From the NCBI GenBank assembly GCA_003640385.1, contig RCAB01000002.1, forward strand, positions 806,001 to 870,000: 64,000 bases of DNA. The letters run 5' to 3'. A program made the translations under genes and the position numbers. This document shows positions 33,801 to 47,928 of the stretch, piece by piece. The notes below the pieces were generated by a model. That model was not told the DNA's origin. It saw nothing but the letters and a program-made list of their open reading frames with translations, and searched no databases. Source of the stretch: Setaria digitata (taxonomy: Eukaryota; Nematoda; Chromadorea; Rhabditida; Setariidae). Within the stretch, counting starts at the first letter, position 1. Every line of letters begins with the position of its first letter.

Positions 33801-36735
33801 CAGGTAGACGAGAATCTCGCGGTCGGATGGCTGCTGCTTGTAGAAAGGGCGACAATAATGGATGACTTTCACCGTCTTCTATTTATACCCCTGCTTATTG
33901 TGAACTAAAAGCTCGGTTCTTTCTTGTCGTATTCACCAAATTCCAAATCGTTTCGTTCTTCTTTTCATACTCTGTAGAAGAGTCGCTGGCAAAGAGGCAC
34001 ATTTAGTGCACAGTTTGTGAAATTTCCAAGGATGGTTGCGTGATATGTATTTGCTTTGAATGAGAACGATCATTTTGCAGTTGGAGCATTGCGCAAATTA
34101 ACGACAGGTGAATGGCACTGCTAGTTGCTAGCTTCGTCTACGTCTGTAATTTTGATGGTTCTGAAAGTTAGTAAAGGTATTATTTGCACATTTGTTGACA
34201 TTTGAACAACATGTCCTCTTTATCAGGAATAGAAAGTCGTTATACTGCTCATGCTCGCAATGGGGTTCATGAAATTTTAAAAAAATTTTTAAACTTCTTG
34301 AAGTCTCCTGTGTGATTAACTGGCTATTAATAAAATTATGCATATCATTTAAAACAGATTTTGTTTGGTTATTAAAAACCATGTCAAATCAGTAAGTACT
34401 TGAAGAAGAAATTCTTCAAACAACTTGAACTTGCAGGCAGAAAAGAATTACTGAATGTGCTTGCAGTGTGAGTCATGAAAACTTATTTGATAATGCAGTC
34501 GGGATTCCAACAAGTGATCATCGGCGTTTCCAACTTTTTTCCCATTGTTACATGCTGCGCATAAATGCTGGACCGTTTAATGCAAGGAAAAATCTCACAT
34601 TTCTCTACAAGTTACTGCATTTGTAATTTGACGAACCTGCACTGATGTCAACAAAAAGTGCCTTCTGATTGTTTACAATTTCCTCATTTTATTTGCTTCA
34701 ATAAGATTAGCATACATCACTTTGCACTTATCACTTTTAAATGTTCAATCAACGTGTTTTCGTCTAAAAAACGAACTGGTATTTGGGGCCAAAAACATAG
34801 CATTTAAAGCTTTTTCTGGCTCATTTTTTCAAATAAGGAAATTGCAAAAAAGGAAATAAAATAGCTGTAATTGAGGAATGATCGTTAAACGAAATTGTAT
34901 TGAAAAACATATTACACTGTGATGACAATATCACACTATCAAAGGCTAAGGTCACATTGTAATTTTTATAAATACTAATCAATATTTTAATGAAACATTT
35001 TAACTTCGTTACAAAATCAATTTTTTTTTTGTTTTTGAAAGTTCAAAAGTTCACAATGAAGTGAAATTGAATAGGTTGTTACATTGAAAGTAATTCTTAC
35101 AGTAATGAAATAAAGGACCTCGGGTACTTCGGCTGTGCTAAAAACGAATTGAAATTGATCGAATAAAATATTTCTGTAGTTCTTATAAATAAACTTGCCT
35201 TCTGTTTTGTAATAAGAACTAACTTCACTGTCTTTGCTTTCATCAGAAGCCCTTCAACGGAATTTACATTCTGTCTTCTCGCATTACTCACACGGAATGA
35301 TTTTAAAGTTTTCCAGAAACAAAAAATGCATGCAATAAATAACATTTGACATTTGACAAACATGAAAATTAGTTGAATTCAGCTTTCTTCTTTTATCGTT
35401 GTTTTGCTTTGGTTTTTCAATAATCCAAGTTCAAATTGAAATAATGCATTTAAGGCGCAGATTAGTTTATTAAATTAAAAATTCTTCCTTTCTGCAGTGT
35501 TTACTTTTCACAAAGGCAAACAAAATCTGAAAATATTTCATGTCAAAAACAAAGTAACTTCGAAGTGACTTTAAATGAGTATTAACTTTTATCGAAATTA
35601 AGTGTGGAAATTTAGCATGTAGAATTGTAGCTCGAATTTTATTCCAATATTTCATTAATCATTATTTTACCCTAGTCAGCAATTTTCGAACTAGGTACTT
35701 CTGTTTGATAACTTGTTAGCTTAAATACTTCTTAAGCATTTATGACTAGACAAAACCAATTTTCTCTAATGATTGAAGCGAGTCTGATTGAAGACTATTT
35801 CCCAATCTAAATCAAATTTCAGAAACTTCTATCCAAATAAGTTGGTTGACTTGTATCATACCACTGATTGCTTAAATTTAACAAATTTCCCAAAACAGTA
35901 GCAGTTGTTTGAAAAAAATCACCGATGAAATCTGTCAGTAATTTTGCCATATTTGGGATTAAAGCATCTTGTGGAAGACGAAACAGCTTGTTCATTGGAA
36001 CCCTGAAAATTTTTCATTCACTTGTTGCTTTCCTTGCACTCACTCACATTCTGTCCATTCAACCATTTGTCATCTGTTTACTTTTCAAACAAGTTTTATT
36101 TTTTCTGTCTGAATTGAAATATTCTATTAAAAAAAGTAAAGCTGCCGAATCTCAAGTTTAATTCAATTTTCGAATATAAATCTGAAAAAAGCTTTTCAGG
36201 AAAAATTCAACATTCAGATCTCCTCATCCTTTGCTTCGTAAACTGTTTATATTTTGGGAAGAGAAGAAACAGATTAAGAAGTTTCACTTTCTAATGCTGA
36301 AGAACTTTGACGTGTCATCAAAGCGCTTTTTTTACATTTTGTGTTCAGATTCTTTACTTCCATATAAATGAATATGCATCTCTGAATAGGGCTACTATGC
36401 AGATAGATCTGTTAAGAATTGCAACCATTGCTTTGGTATAAAAAGTAGAAGTGGAAATTTTGCATTAACGAAAGGGAAAATTGGTAAACACCACTTTTCA
36501 CCTGAAGCTCATTTATTGTAACCGTTCAGGAGGTAAACAAATTTAGAAAACTTCCTTCTTAACACGGTCTTAATTTACAAATAAACTGATAATCGCATAT
36601 CCTGGTATCATCTTAAATCTCTAGCGCACATTTTTTTCTAAATTGTTTTATTTAGAAACTTTTATCTAAAGATCGCTTCAACTTTCGGAAAATTTCCTTT
36701 ACAAATTCCAAGCCAGTTTAATCGCTTTGAAATAA
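27844..36735. other. 9-kb gene-free region between PC2 and the SLC23 gene
   Basis: Upstream of the SLC23 gene and downstream of the PC2 gene, both on the minus strand. I see no exon chain here; open frames are short, without motifs or matching splice sites. A GC-richer island covers about 30900-32750 (see findings). A run of G occurs at 33706-33717. Confidence 0.6.
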
Positions 36736-39700
36736 TTAACGTCGACGACGAAATGCTGCACGTTTATGCGCCTTCTGTACCACTTTCAGCTTGCTGTTTA
36801 CGTGTCCTTGAAGAGGTTCAATACCGGTATACGGCGGATCTTTCGTACCATGAAGCATAAGCGTAAACTTCTTCACCATACCGTGATTTTTCTCACTACC
36901 CTACAAAACTACTCGAAATTTATTTAAAATGGAAAAAGCACTCATTTTGAATGCTAATTTTTATGCTACCCAGAGCTCGCTTCTGTTTATCATCAAAATT
37001 ATTCATAAGCACAGCCGATGAATAAAAAAGATAAATTTTTAATTGATTAAAATTCTTTATGAAATTATTAGAATTGCACCATTTTGAAAGTTACCTGAAA
37101 TCGGGCGATTAGACGCCATTTGCCACGTGGGTTTTCACCCCAAGTATGCGTAGTCATGAAAGGCCAGTTCGTGAAGCCATTTTTGTTATCGCTATCTTTT
37201 GGCCGCCGAGACAAAATCATAGTCCTGCAGAAAAATTTTGCGAAAATTTCAATAATTCAGATATAAAAAAATGTTAGTATTTTTTATATTTCCCTCTGTC
37301 CTGTGTATTAGATTTTATTTAATTTTCATTCTTTTCAGATGGGCAAACTTATTCCTTAAAGATAGTATGGCGAAAAATTTGCAATCAAAAAAGCATAAAG
37401 CTTGGTGTGTGTTATGTTCAATAATTTAATTTTTTAAAATTTTATGAAAACACACTGTGTTCCTGATGGAGAGACCAGATAAAGAGTGGTGTCGCCACGT
37501 CGACTGCTATTTAAGGTGACAACAGCCTGTACGTGCTCCAAATAATTGACCTCTGTCGGTGTTCCACTACATGCATCAGTAGTCAGTTCCAGGATGAGAT
37601 TTCCATTTGAGGGGATTTCGCTGAAAAATTTTAGAAATTGTTACTTGTGATTGTTAATTTCATTAGTTTTGACTTCTGAAGCACAGTGATACAATAATTT
37701 ATTATCTAACCTAGTAATTTCCATATTCAGTAATATCTGTGATCATTATGTCACGTATTCACTGCAGACATAATTTAATCTTGCAGTGAACCACTCATTT
37801 ACTAATTCAAAAATAAAAAAAAAAAACTTTGGAAGGTACACTTACTGTGGTGAACCAATCGTTCCTGCTTCACAGTGGAATCTCGGAGGTGCTGTTCTCC
37901 AAACCATTGCTAGCATTACCATTTCCGCTGCATCTAATACTCCAAAACCGAATAAATGATTAAATTCCAAGCCGACGCCATTCATTTTCCATTCAAAATG
38001 GGTACAGTTATTGATATCATCTGTATAACTTCTGCCGCTTTCCTGAAAGAAGAACTAAAATAAATTCGGCCTAACATTATAGTCATAAAAATTTTTCTAC
38101 TTTTTTTATATGTATGCGTACTTTTGTCCACAGCTCTTCTTAATTAGCTGCTCGACGAGTAATTCAAAATTTTTACAGTCTTACTTCAATTCCGAGATCA
38201 GGTAAGTCTCTGCAGCGTCCATCAAATAGCGAATTCCGCGTTGATGTTAATACAGTCAAGTGTTGCAAGTCACGCCTAAACGCTTCGAAAAGTTTTACAA
38301 GTAGAATGAAAGGTCTTAGAAAGAGGCATTAAGTTTATAAAATTAAGAGAGTGGAAGTTACAAAAATTTTTTGCAACAAAAACCGAAGTAAAATAAGTGG
38401 TTATTATGAAAGATGCTAAAAAATTGAGGAACAATAAACGCTATCTGAAATTGCACCAGGTAAGATGTGGATTAGCTTCCAGTGCTAGAGCAAAAACACC
38501 TGCTGCTTCCGGTGCTGCTGCCGATGTTCCACTGTGCGACCGTGTGCAACGACCATATAAATCCGTTGTCGCCACTCCAGTTTCCGGATTTCGCCCTCCA
38601 TTTGAAAATGTGGAAGCTAAGGTCGAAGAGCAGCTTCTGGAAGTTATTTTATGCGAAATGTGAAAAAAACATAACTTCTCAAAGGGAGCTTCCTGCATTT
38701 TCGTACAATCCTCTTTATTTGTCTTTAAACTCTTAAAATGAACGTTCAGCCTTCTTACGAACATTACCTACCTTAAAAGATTAAGAAGAGGTTTAGAAAG
38801 CCTTTTAAAGACAGAACAAATTCATAGCTTACTCGTCGTAATGTGCATTCTCGCCACTGTTTATTGCTGAATTGATGGATATCGTCCACATCGAAGCAGC
38901 ATATCCATCGCAGTTACAGTCGTCCTCTTCACCGCCATCTCCACTTGCCCATACAAAAATGGATCCTAGGCCATTACGTCCCTGAAAAAGAATCACAAAG
39001 GACTAATTTTTCATTTAGACTAAATTATTACTATATTAAGACTGATCGAAACTAAGCCAAATTGCCCATAAAACAAATGCAATAAGTTGTAAAAGTAACC
39101 AACTTCGTTGACACCTTTCACGATAGCTCGCATAGTTGCATTTCGTGGTCCATCTACTGTTTTTCCGTCATCAGTTGGTCCCCAACTTGCCGAATAAATG
39201 TGAATCAGATTGGGCTCATGACTCATTGAATTGGCCTAGATTGAGTCACGCAAGAATTATTACATTCCTCCAACTTATTTCAAAAACACAGCAATCTTGG
39301 ACCTTTTTACCTATTTCTCATGAACATCAGCAAGTTCCCAATTAAATTACTTTCAGAATTTCTCATACCTCGATGAGATCTGTCATGTAAGGTTGATCGA
39401 GCATCCGAATACCAGCGATTTTACTGTCATAAGCAACCCCCACTCCACAAATGCCATTATCACGTGCTGCAGCTATTTCGCCAGCACAACTGCAATTTAA
39501 AACTCTCGAACTCAAGCAGAAACATATCTTCACTTCTCTAAGATCCCCTATATTACCCACTTATTATTTCACTAAATATTTAGTATTTTCTCTTCAATAT
39601 TTATCAGTGTCCAGCAAATTCTAAAACACTTATAATTTATTCAAATGGCAAACAATCAATTAGGAAAAGACAAGCTAGGGAATATTCAATAGTTGTCTCT

Positions 39701-42152
39701 CCTTAATTGAATGTTTGTCAAGAGATAAATAATATTTCAGTTACTAAATATGAACTTTTTTTAACTTGACATTTTTTTCCGTTAGCTAATAACTTGAATA
39801 GTTTCTTTGAAATTGAAACTCAAAAATTTGAAATTCGAAAAAAATTTGGAATAATTTAAAAATAATTTGCAATGACATGCATTAGTAATTAAACAATGAT
39901 TTCAATAAAACAACATGGGGAAGAGTTAAATAAACTTAGATAGAGAAAGGTCAAATTAATCAACAAACCGTGTCCCATGTGAATTGAACCAATCATCTGT
40001 GTACCTCGGATATGGGAACAAATCATTGGAACTAAAATCGTAACTAGCTCTTGCATTCTGCAAAAACTTCAAATGTGGACTACAGTCCTTTGATTCCAGA
40101 ATTTGTTATCTCAAGTAAAATAATTTTAATATTTTAAATAGAAAAGAATTTTATTACCAAAATTATTTTTTTTTCAGATAAAAAAAAGATTTACTATTAG
40201 ATGAAAGAAAATTTCACTACTTTAAATTTCAGTAATTAATTCCATGACTCATGGAATTAACTGCCCATCACATTTCGAATATATTGCAAATATTATGTGT
40301 TACTTCACAATCAAATAATCTATCCTGAATTAAACATTACGTAGATGTACTGGAAGAGCTAACAAATGCTGTTTTTGCTTTAAAGTTGTGGAACGCAAAG
40401 CCCAGGCATGCATTTTTTATGGAGAATTTTATCATAACGAATAAATTAAAATAAATGCTGTGGTTCGAATTGTGAGCCTTTTTCGGGTCATGCAGCTATA
40501 CGATGGATGGAACACATTAATTACTTTCCAAACCTGTTTTACTTTAAAAAGATGTCAAAAAATTTCAACAGTAGTGACAATGAATGAAAATTTACGAAGT
40601 TGTTGGCTAGGTCTGGATGCATATAGTCGACTCCATCGTCCATAATAGCTGTTGTTATATTTTTACCGGTTATGCCAAGTGCCCAAGCTTTCTCGACATT
40701 CAAATCCAGCCGTGGCTTACCATTCGCTTGTCCAATGTTATTCTTCAGAAAAAGATTTTTGAGGTATAAATGGTTGGGAAAAATACATTGTTTCCTCTCG
40801 TTAGACTTTTTAGTCGAGATTTGAAATTAAAATTTTATCACTGATTGTTTAAATTTGCAATAACTGAATTTTTTAGCAGTTAGTTTCAGAAAAAAAAAAA
40901 AAAACTGAAAAGTTGAGGAATACGTGTATTTCCTCACCAAGTACCACTGATAAGGATACAATGGGTCAGTTGGTGATTGTACTGCAGTAAAATCAAGTTG
41001 TTCTTGTAATCGTTCCTCCAATGCCCTGCAGTCACAAGTATCTTGTATCTTCTACTGCATGTCATGTCAAAGCTAATTATACTAAAAAAGACTATTTGTC
41101 AGTGATTTGAGAATCCCATTTCTTAAAATAAACATCAGTTTACATATCTGTTTTAAATTAGTGTAAACATATCATAAATAGTCACCTATATCCCCGTTTT
41201 ACACGTCTGAAACCCGTCAATTGTTCCACATGGATCACCTGAAATAAAAAATAAGCATTTTAATTTCATGTCAAGCGATACTGTTTTTGCTATAATGAAC
41301 AAACACAACATGTGATCTCAGCAAAATGTTCATTAAATTATCTTGTTTCTTTGTCATATGTTGTAATATCTTCTCTGTTGAATATTGTCTAGAAATCAAA
41401 AAGCAATAATAAACTTGAATATTGAAAAAGCTCACATCACGATCATCATTTAATTTCTTGTAATGGACTAGAGAACGTTTTGTTCGTGCATGTGATAGTG
41501 CTGGTTGCACAAAATGCCAATCCGTTGTGGAACCAAGAACCTCAAAAAAAAACAAGTAGCAAGTATTGTAGTTTGAACAAAACTTTCAAATTTTATTACT
41601 ACTCTTGTGAATGGACTAAATGTGGACGGCTGAAAATAAATAAAGAAATAGACAGATAAGATAACAAGATTAACTCATCTCTATCAATTCTAGCAGTGAT
41701 ATTAAACTCCATAATAAAATGATGCTAATTTCAAAATAAGATGTCTGAAGCTAATATTACTATGCGACATACTAGTGTCAATCCCGCAGCATTTCCTTAC
41801 ATTATTAGCGCTTATTAATTGAAAACTGGCAGTCTCGAAGTGAGAACAAGTTGATACAGTCTCAGATAGTAAACAGGAGTATTGTTATCCGTGATTAGAA
41901 GTAATCTATTTTTTATCGAATTTCAGAGTTCTGGTGTAAAATCTCAGAAGTTAAAATTAAGGGAAGACTTACGGATCCCCGATTGATGAATCCATGTCGT
42001 TTAGCTATTGCATGGGCACTCTCGACACCGGGACGTTTGATATGAACATAAAAATGGTTAGTGAATACTTCGACAGCATGGCCAGATGCACAAATTAAAA
42101 TGAGTAAAATACTGTATGTGCTACACCGTTGCCATCTATGCCATCTTCTCAT
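36736..42152 (-). CDS. egl-3: neuroendocrine convertase 2 (PC2), EGL-3-like subtilisin/kexin protease
   Basis: Ca-dependent serine protease that matures neuropeptide precursors in dense-core vesicles. The 15 exons run 42152-41973, 41540-41436, 41238-41186, 41025-40938, 40742-40596, 40057-39969, 39489-39369, 39235-39104, 38981-38833, 38636-38457, 38275-38185, 38042-37846, 37620-37456, 37224-37095 and 36900-36736, giving 663 aa. Order: signal peptide ([12 protein letters not shown]), prodomain with RTKR and, at residues 107-110, RVKR (predicted autocleavage), catalytic domain, P domain, short basic tail ending RRRR. Triad: Asp177 (IMDDGVDY), His218 (NSHGTR), Ser393 ([10 protein letters not shown]). 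The oxyanion position is Asp320 (WASGDGG), the hallmark of PC2, where other convertases have Asn. The [20 protein letters not shown] and GVATTDLYG stretches are PC2-like. No Cys-rich or membrane segment, unlike furin. ATTACAG precedes the ATG by 2 nt. Confidence 0.96.
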
Positions 42153-45100
42153 ATCTGTAATTGCGAGCCTAGTTATTTTATGATAACTTGACAAAGAAAC
42201 AGAATTAAAGGGCAGGAAAAGTAAGGTGAGAAGGCGATGCGCAATATAAGACCATATAAGCACATAGTTGAAATCGATAAATGAGTCCAGAAGCCTTAGG
42301 ATAATTTAATGAACGAGAATTTGCAGGCTGGGTTGTATGCAAAGCCTTTCGACCATGCATACTTCTACTTTTTTCGCTTCTTAATTAAATAACTTTGTAA
42401 ACAGCCTTGCAAGCAAAATAGTTCCTCTGCTACTGCAAAAAGATGGATATTAGCGGATTAATTAAGGTAATAGGAATTTCAGTCTAAAAATTTGCTTAAA
42501 TTCAAATAAGATTACTGCTTTCAAATAATTTTATTGATTAACTATTTTTGATTTTAAGAATAACTTAATTGGGTTTAGATGGATATAAACTTCAAATTTG
42601 CTGCGTTGTCATTTTACGCTCAAAATCAATGTTTTTTAATTAGTATTTAAATTACACTTTTGAATGTTAAATTAAAAGTTTTTCAATAAAAAGCTATAAC
42701 TGAAATAATGAAGACTACATCATGCCACACTTTTTTTTTTTCAAAATACTAATTTCGAGCGTAAAATGATAATGCAGTAAATTTGAAGTTCGTATCTAGC
42801 TGAACCCAATTAAGTCATTCTTGAACTCAGACAGATTTTTTAAATTAGTTAGAGGACTAGTCACTCCTAAATGTAAATGACACTATCACTAAGAAAGTCA
42901 TTTTTTGGTTTCTTCTTATTTCTAAAAAAAGACTTGATTCACAGTGCAGTGTGAGTATGTATTTACATTTTACAAACCAAAAAAAAAAAAAAAAGAAAAT
43001 ACGATTTGAAATAATATTTTAAGTTATAACCTTTCACTTTAAAACCGAAAAGCTGTTCCATTACTTGGATAAAAGTACTGAATGTAATTCCAATTTATTT
43101 CGATGACAATATGAATACCGAAGAAGTATTCGCTTCGAAAGGTGCAGTACGCACTTACTGAATGTTGACATCACTCAATTCAACGTTTCAACACTACTAA
43201 GCGCATTTAATATTTAGTTATCATCATAAATCGTGCAAAGTTGTTATTAATTTGAGCAGGTGAGGAATTTTTAAGAAGCTAAATAAGCGGTAAGTTGAAT
43301 TAATAATGAATATATTAACAATGAGTCGTGCTACTTTTTAATAATTAACTTCGACAAGAATTAAAAAACATATCAAAGAAACACAGTGGTCCATAATTTT
43401 TTCACTGACTGAATTAAAAAGGCCCGGTGGGTAGACTCTATTTTCTTCTTCCTATTATATAAGTCTAGAGGCTAAAAAAGAGGTAAAGCGAGAATAATGA
43501 AGTAGGAGTTCATCAGTGGATCTTATCAAAGCGTACAAGACAAGGTATCACTTTTCATGAAAAGTGTTACATATCGAATAGTTCTGTCTTTTTTAAAACA
43601 GTTTTTCCTTAAAAAAAAGAAAAAAAGCTGTATGAAGTAATCATTTAGGGTTGATGTTAGCTTACCTTTTGAAAATAAGGAAGTTTTTGATCTGATGAAC
43701 GTTTTTTAATTTTAATGTCAAAAAAGTTTAAAAAAACGGATTTCATTTCATCGCCAGTGAGTGTTAGATTAAAGTCTAAACTGGACAGATTGATCCCCTT
43801 TCATTCGAATTAAAACCAAAATTGGACTAGTAGATTCCCACTGATTTTTTGTTTTATTTCATCTTTGTTTTTTAAATTCTTTTTCACTTTCATTTAGTAA
43901 TTAATTAATAAACTTGTTTAAATTGATGGATCTACAGGTAGTTATAATTTCGTTTCACTGCCATTTTGTCAGTTCTTTTCTTCCAGTTCTAGATATCTCG
44001 AAAATCTCTACTTAAATATGAGAAGTGATGTTGATTTTAGTTTTCGCAGATATTTCATTTACACATAGTTAAAAATACTCTTAACAAAAAATACTTCAAG
44101 TACCACTACATACTTCTAGACCTGAATATCAACTTCGAAAGGATTAACTTTCTAAAAATTAGTCCTTTTAACGGCGTACGTTGAAGTCAAAAAATTCATC
44201 TCTCTATATTACAAAATTTTATGGAACACTGAACTTGAAGTTAGTGAAAATAGCAAATAAACGTATGTTTTTAGCTAAAATTTTCATCCAGTTGATTTTA
44301 GCAAATTGCTCAAAGAATGCTGAAGTGTTCGGAAAGATTAACTTCCTAAAAATATTTGTCAAATGTGTTGTGTCTTGGATTGGTCTCATAACAAGACCTT
44401 TCATGAACAAGTCAAAGTTCCACCAAACAGTTAACACATATGCTAAAAAAAAAAAAAAAAAAAAAACTTCGAAAACAATCTTTTCACTGAAATTTTGTTT
44501 AAATTCACAGTTCTTATTAGTAAATTTGTTGATTAATTTTTGAATACCTGAAACTAAAAGAGTCATTAATAAATTTGGGCAAGCACAAACTTTTCAAAAT
44601 TGACAGTTTAAAAGCATTAATAGTTTTATATTTACTAATGTCTTAGAGACTCATTATTAAAAACTTCGGAATTTCATGAGCAAATCTTAATTTACAGATA
44701 TTGAAATGAAATTAGTTGTTCAAAATAGGAAAAATGAACGGCAACAGATAGATAAAGTATTATAAAAATAAAAAATGAGAAAGATTTAAGATGAAATTTT
44801 TGTAAAGCGCTTTTCCTTTATGGGAAATGCTTTGAAGTTCTGCAATAGAAGGAGTACGTGAAATGAAATGTATGGAGAGTGTGAATTGAAGTGAGAGAGA
44901 GTAAGTAAGCCCAATGAATTGAAAAATTACATGAGGTGATGCAAACTGAAATGAAATAAATGAAAGTAGAAGCAGTTGTAGTAGAGAAAATGGCCAGCGA
45001 AAAGCTGTTGGCCAAGTTCTCTCGACACAAAACACTCTCTTGTTCCTCTGCTCAGGCATTAGATGAAACTAAGCTTATTAGGACATAGGCAGATCTTGAG

Positions 45101-47928
45101 CACTTTCGCTGAACTGATCAATCCTGAGACCAACTTGCAAACATCGGTGTTACCCATAACGCATGCTATCATCAATCCTTCTTGCTTGCCTGTCCAAAAA
45201 AGATACTTCCAACCTTCAATATACTTGCCGAAGCATGAAACCTTATCCAGGAGAGGCGAAGACGAGGGACAAAGTGTGCGGAGAGATCTGTGACGAGCAG
45301 TAGCGTTTCTAAGCATTCTTTTTGTTTTGCCTCTTTCACTCTAGATCTAGACTAAACGGACTCATAAAAGACTAGATATCACCAATGACAACATAGCCAT
45401 AGAGGGAATAGATGCAAGCATATCTCCACATCACACGGATCTCTTCAATTTAATCTGTTAGGCAATAAAATTATTGAAGGAAAAGGTGTTATTAAGCTTA
45501 TAATTACGAGCTAAAATAATCAATTCAGGATGAAATAGATGGAAAAATAACGTAGAATGAATTTTTTAAAAGTGAAACTTCCCACTGACCCTCCTCAATC
45601 TGATTTCTGCTAAATCTGATATCCCAAAATCTATACTCATTATTTTAATTATCTGTTCTTTGTGTTCATGAAGTACTTCTGCAGTTAAAGTCTGGATGAA
45701 ATAGAGCAGTTAGGAGATATTCACAATATAGCCTTAGTGAATTCATCCCATTTTCATTCACTCTGCATTTTTTATTCCTGACGATTTCAGTGTTTTTTTT
45801 TTCTTTTTTTTTTTTTAACTCAAATAGCTGAGAAAATAATATTAAAAGGAAAGAGACTGAACTTAATTAGCTTCCGAACTTGCTGAGCATAAATAGACAA
45901 TATTTGGCCTCACAGCAAAACAACAGTGAATAGAATTTTTAAGCCTTAAGAAAACGAAGACTTCTGTTTTTATGGACATTCCATCAAACTTCTCGAGAAC
46001 CTTTCATTTCACAGATATTTCAAAACTGTTCTTGGTAAAGACAACTCACTGTCTGATCTGTTATTTTTACTAGAAAATATTAGCGGTGATAATATAACTC
46101 GGAAGATATCGAATTCAATATAGGTTATAACTGGGACTAACTGCTTTTTTTTTTCAAATACAACAAAAAATAAGAAAAATAAATAAACTTCCAATCGAAT
46201 GTTAATTATTTGAAAATTTTATTTCGTGGGAATCAAAATACAATTGAATCTTATAAAAAAAAATTTAAATGTCGGATTTGGAATAGTTTTGCCATAATAT
46301 GTCCTTGGTATTCAGTAAAAGAGATTCTTGATGTGAAATTATTTCATACAGATAGTTATCTCTCATTAAATGGTTCCTCTTTTTCCAACTGTGAGTGCTT
46401 ACTCGCCTCCAAAATGTTCGAACTTCAGGTGAACTTAAACAAGCTTTGACGTTGAACAAACAAGTAAACAACACTACAACAAATTCATTGCGTGTCAATG
46501 CAGTGCACCCATCAAATAAATTCCTTTTCACACTGTTGTCGTTATTTCAGATTCACCTTGTTAGTTTAAATCATCTTGACTAGCGAAAATCTTGTTTAAC
46601 AAATAGCTCACGAAGAGATTTGCGTCTAAATCAGAACACTGCAGGAAGAAACAATGACAGCAATAAAGATAAAGTGAATTTGTGGAACTGAAAAAGTGAG
46701 ATGTTGTCTGTACAATTGAGACCCCCACCAAGAAACTGGAAGAAATTGTGATGAAAGTTTGAAAAGTGATTGAAAATTTTTTGTTTAACGAAGAGAGCAT
46801 ATTGATTATTTGAAAATGAAATTCATGAAAAAAGATAATGAAACTGAGAAGTGATGGAGAAGATAAAATAAGTCATCCTGACAATGAATATGATAGTGTA
46901 TTAAGTTGGGCTGAGAACTGGAGTCTCAATCATTGATTTCGAAGATTCACAAAGTCCGTCTTGTGATTGAAACTAGAAATTTCCTTCCAAAATTAGTTCA
47001 TCAGTTTCGTATAATGCTGCAAATATTGTACCTTTCATATGCTAAACTCACAAAAAACTCAACTAGAGAAATGTGCAACTCTTTACTAACTGGAACAAAA
47101 TTTTAAGCAAGGCAATTTGGGTACATTCGGTGGGGAAAATGCAAAATGGAGAAATTGATTAGGAGCAATATGAAAGGTAATGGTTAACTGAGTACTTTAG
47201 GATTTTTTCACCAGTCCGAAAATCATAACTTTCGAATTAATTTCGAAGCTTAAATCAGAAGATATAATTTCTCTGACCTGGCATACGGTAATGTGCAAGA
47301 GATTAACACCTGTCACTTTTGAAGCGTTATTTACTTAGCGCTATAAACGATATTATAAATTGGAGCTGTACGCTTAATTTGCTATGTCTGTTGTTTTCCA
47401 GCTGCTTTCTGTTTTACATCCGTATTACATCATTCTGATATCACGAGAAATGAACTTTCCGGAAGTCATTTCATTAGTGGCAATATCGACAGAATGTTAT
47501 TTTGAGTGTGCATCACTTCGTATTTTATCACAATTACACATGCAAATGAAATGTAACAGAAAAGAGAAAATGGGTCGACGTCAACTATGAAAAGAAATTT
47601 CGTGATGCATCCTTTTGTTTCCAAGTAATATTGAAAACAAAAGACAAAAAACAGAAGGACGCAGTGAATTTGTCTTTGTTTCTGTTTTCTCTACTTAGCT
47701 GAACTGATGTCTTCTTGACATTCCTTAATCCTCCACATGAAACCCTTTTTGGACAGGTAAAAGCATATCAAATTTAAGTAATAATGAGAAATCTTAAAAT
47801 TATTCTTTCTAACACTACCACAAAATTTATATTTAAAGGCACAGTGACACTATGAAACAAGCATTTTCGAGAGGATCTCACCGGATGACGGAATTTTGTC
47901 CACTTCATGTTGTTATTCTGCCCATCTA
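42153..47928. other. intergenic, giant extracellular gene to PC2
   Basis: Upstream region of the PC2 gene (42153 onward) and 3' flank of the giant minus-strand gene (up to 47928). No gene is supported. It contains a foldback repeat at 42555-42825, an 18-bp perfect palindrome (CACTTTTCATGAAAAGTG) at 43549-43566 and several A/T runs. Open frames at 44760-45316 lack motifs and splice partners. Confidence 0.55.
42555..42825. repeat. foldback element with about 80-bp inverted arms
   Basis: The left arm, about 42555-42637, carries ACTTAATTGGGTTTAGATGG, then CTTCAAATTTGCTGCGTTGT and CATTTTACGCTC. The right arm, about 42740-42825, is its reverse complement with scattered differences (CCCAATTAAGT, AATTTGAAG, GAGCGTAAAATG). 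The spacer is about 100 bases. Identity is roughly 80-85% by eye. It is the shape of a MITE or foldback element; no transposase frame is present. Confidence 0.8.

Noticed and set aside
33637..33855. Minus-strand 72-codon frame near the G run
   Set aside because: Compositional; no homology or splice evidence.
40440..40480. GGTTCGAATTG as a tRNA B-box
   Set aside because: No A-box or acceptor stem at the right distance; no cloverleaf could be drawn.
44181..44566. Overlapping open frames of about 115-120 codons on both strands
   Set aside because: They mirror each other around a poly-A/poly-T run and encode Lys/Phe-rich low-complexity sequence.
44760..45316. Two minus-strand open frames of 85-99 codons, one with a hydrophobic stretch
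   Set aside because: No splice partners, no conserved motif, and Phe/Ser/Leu-rich composition typical of AT-rich non-coding DNA.
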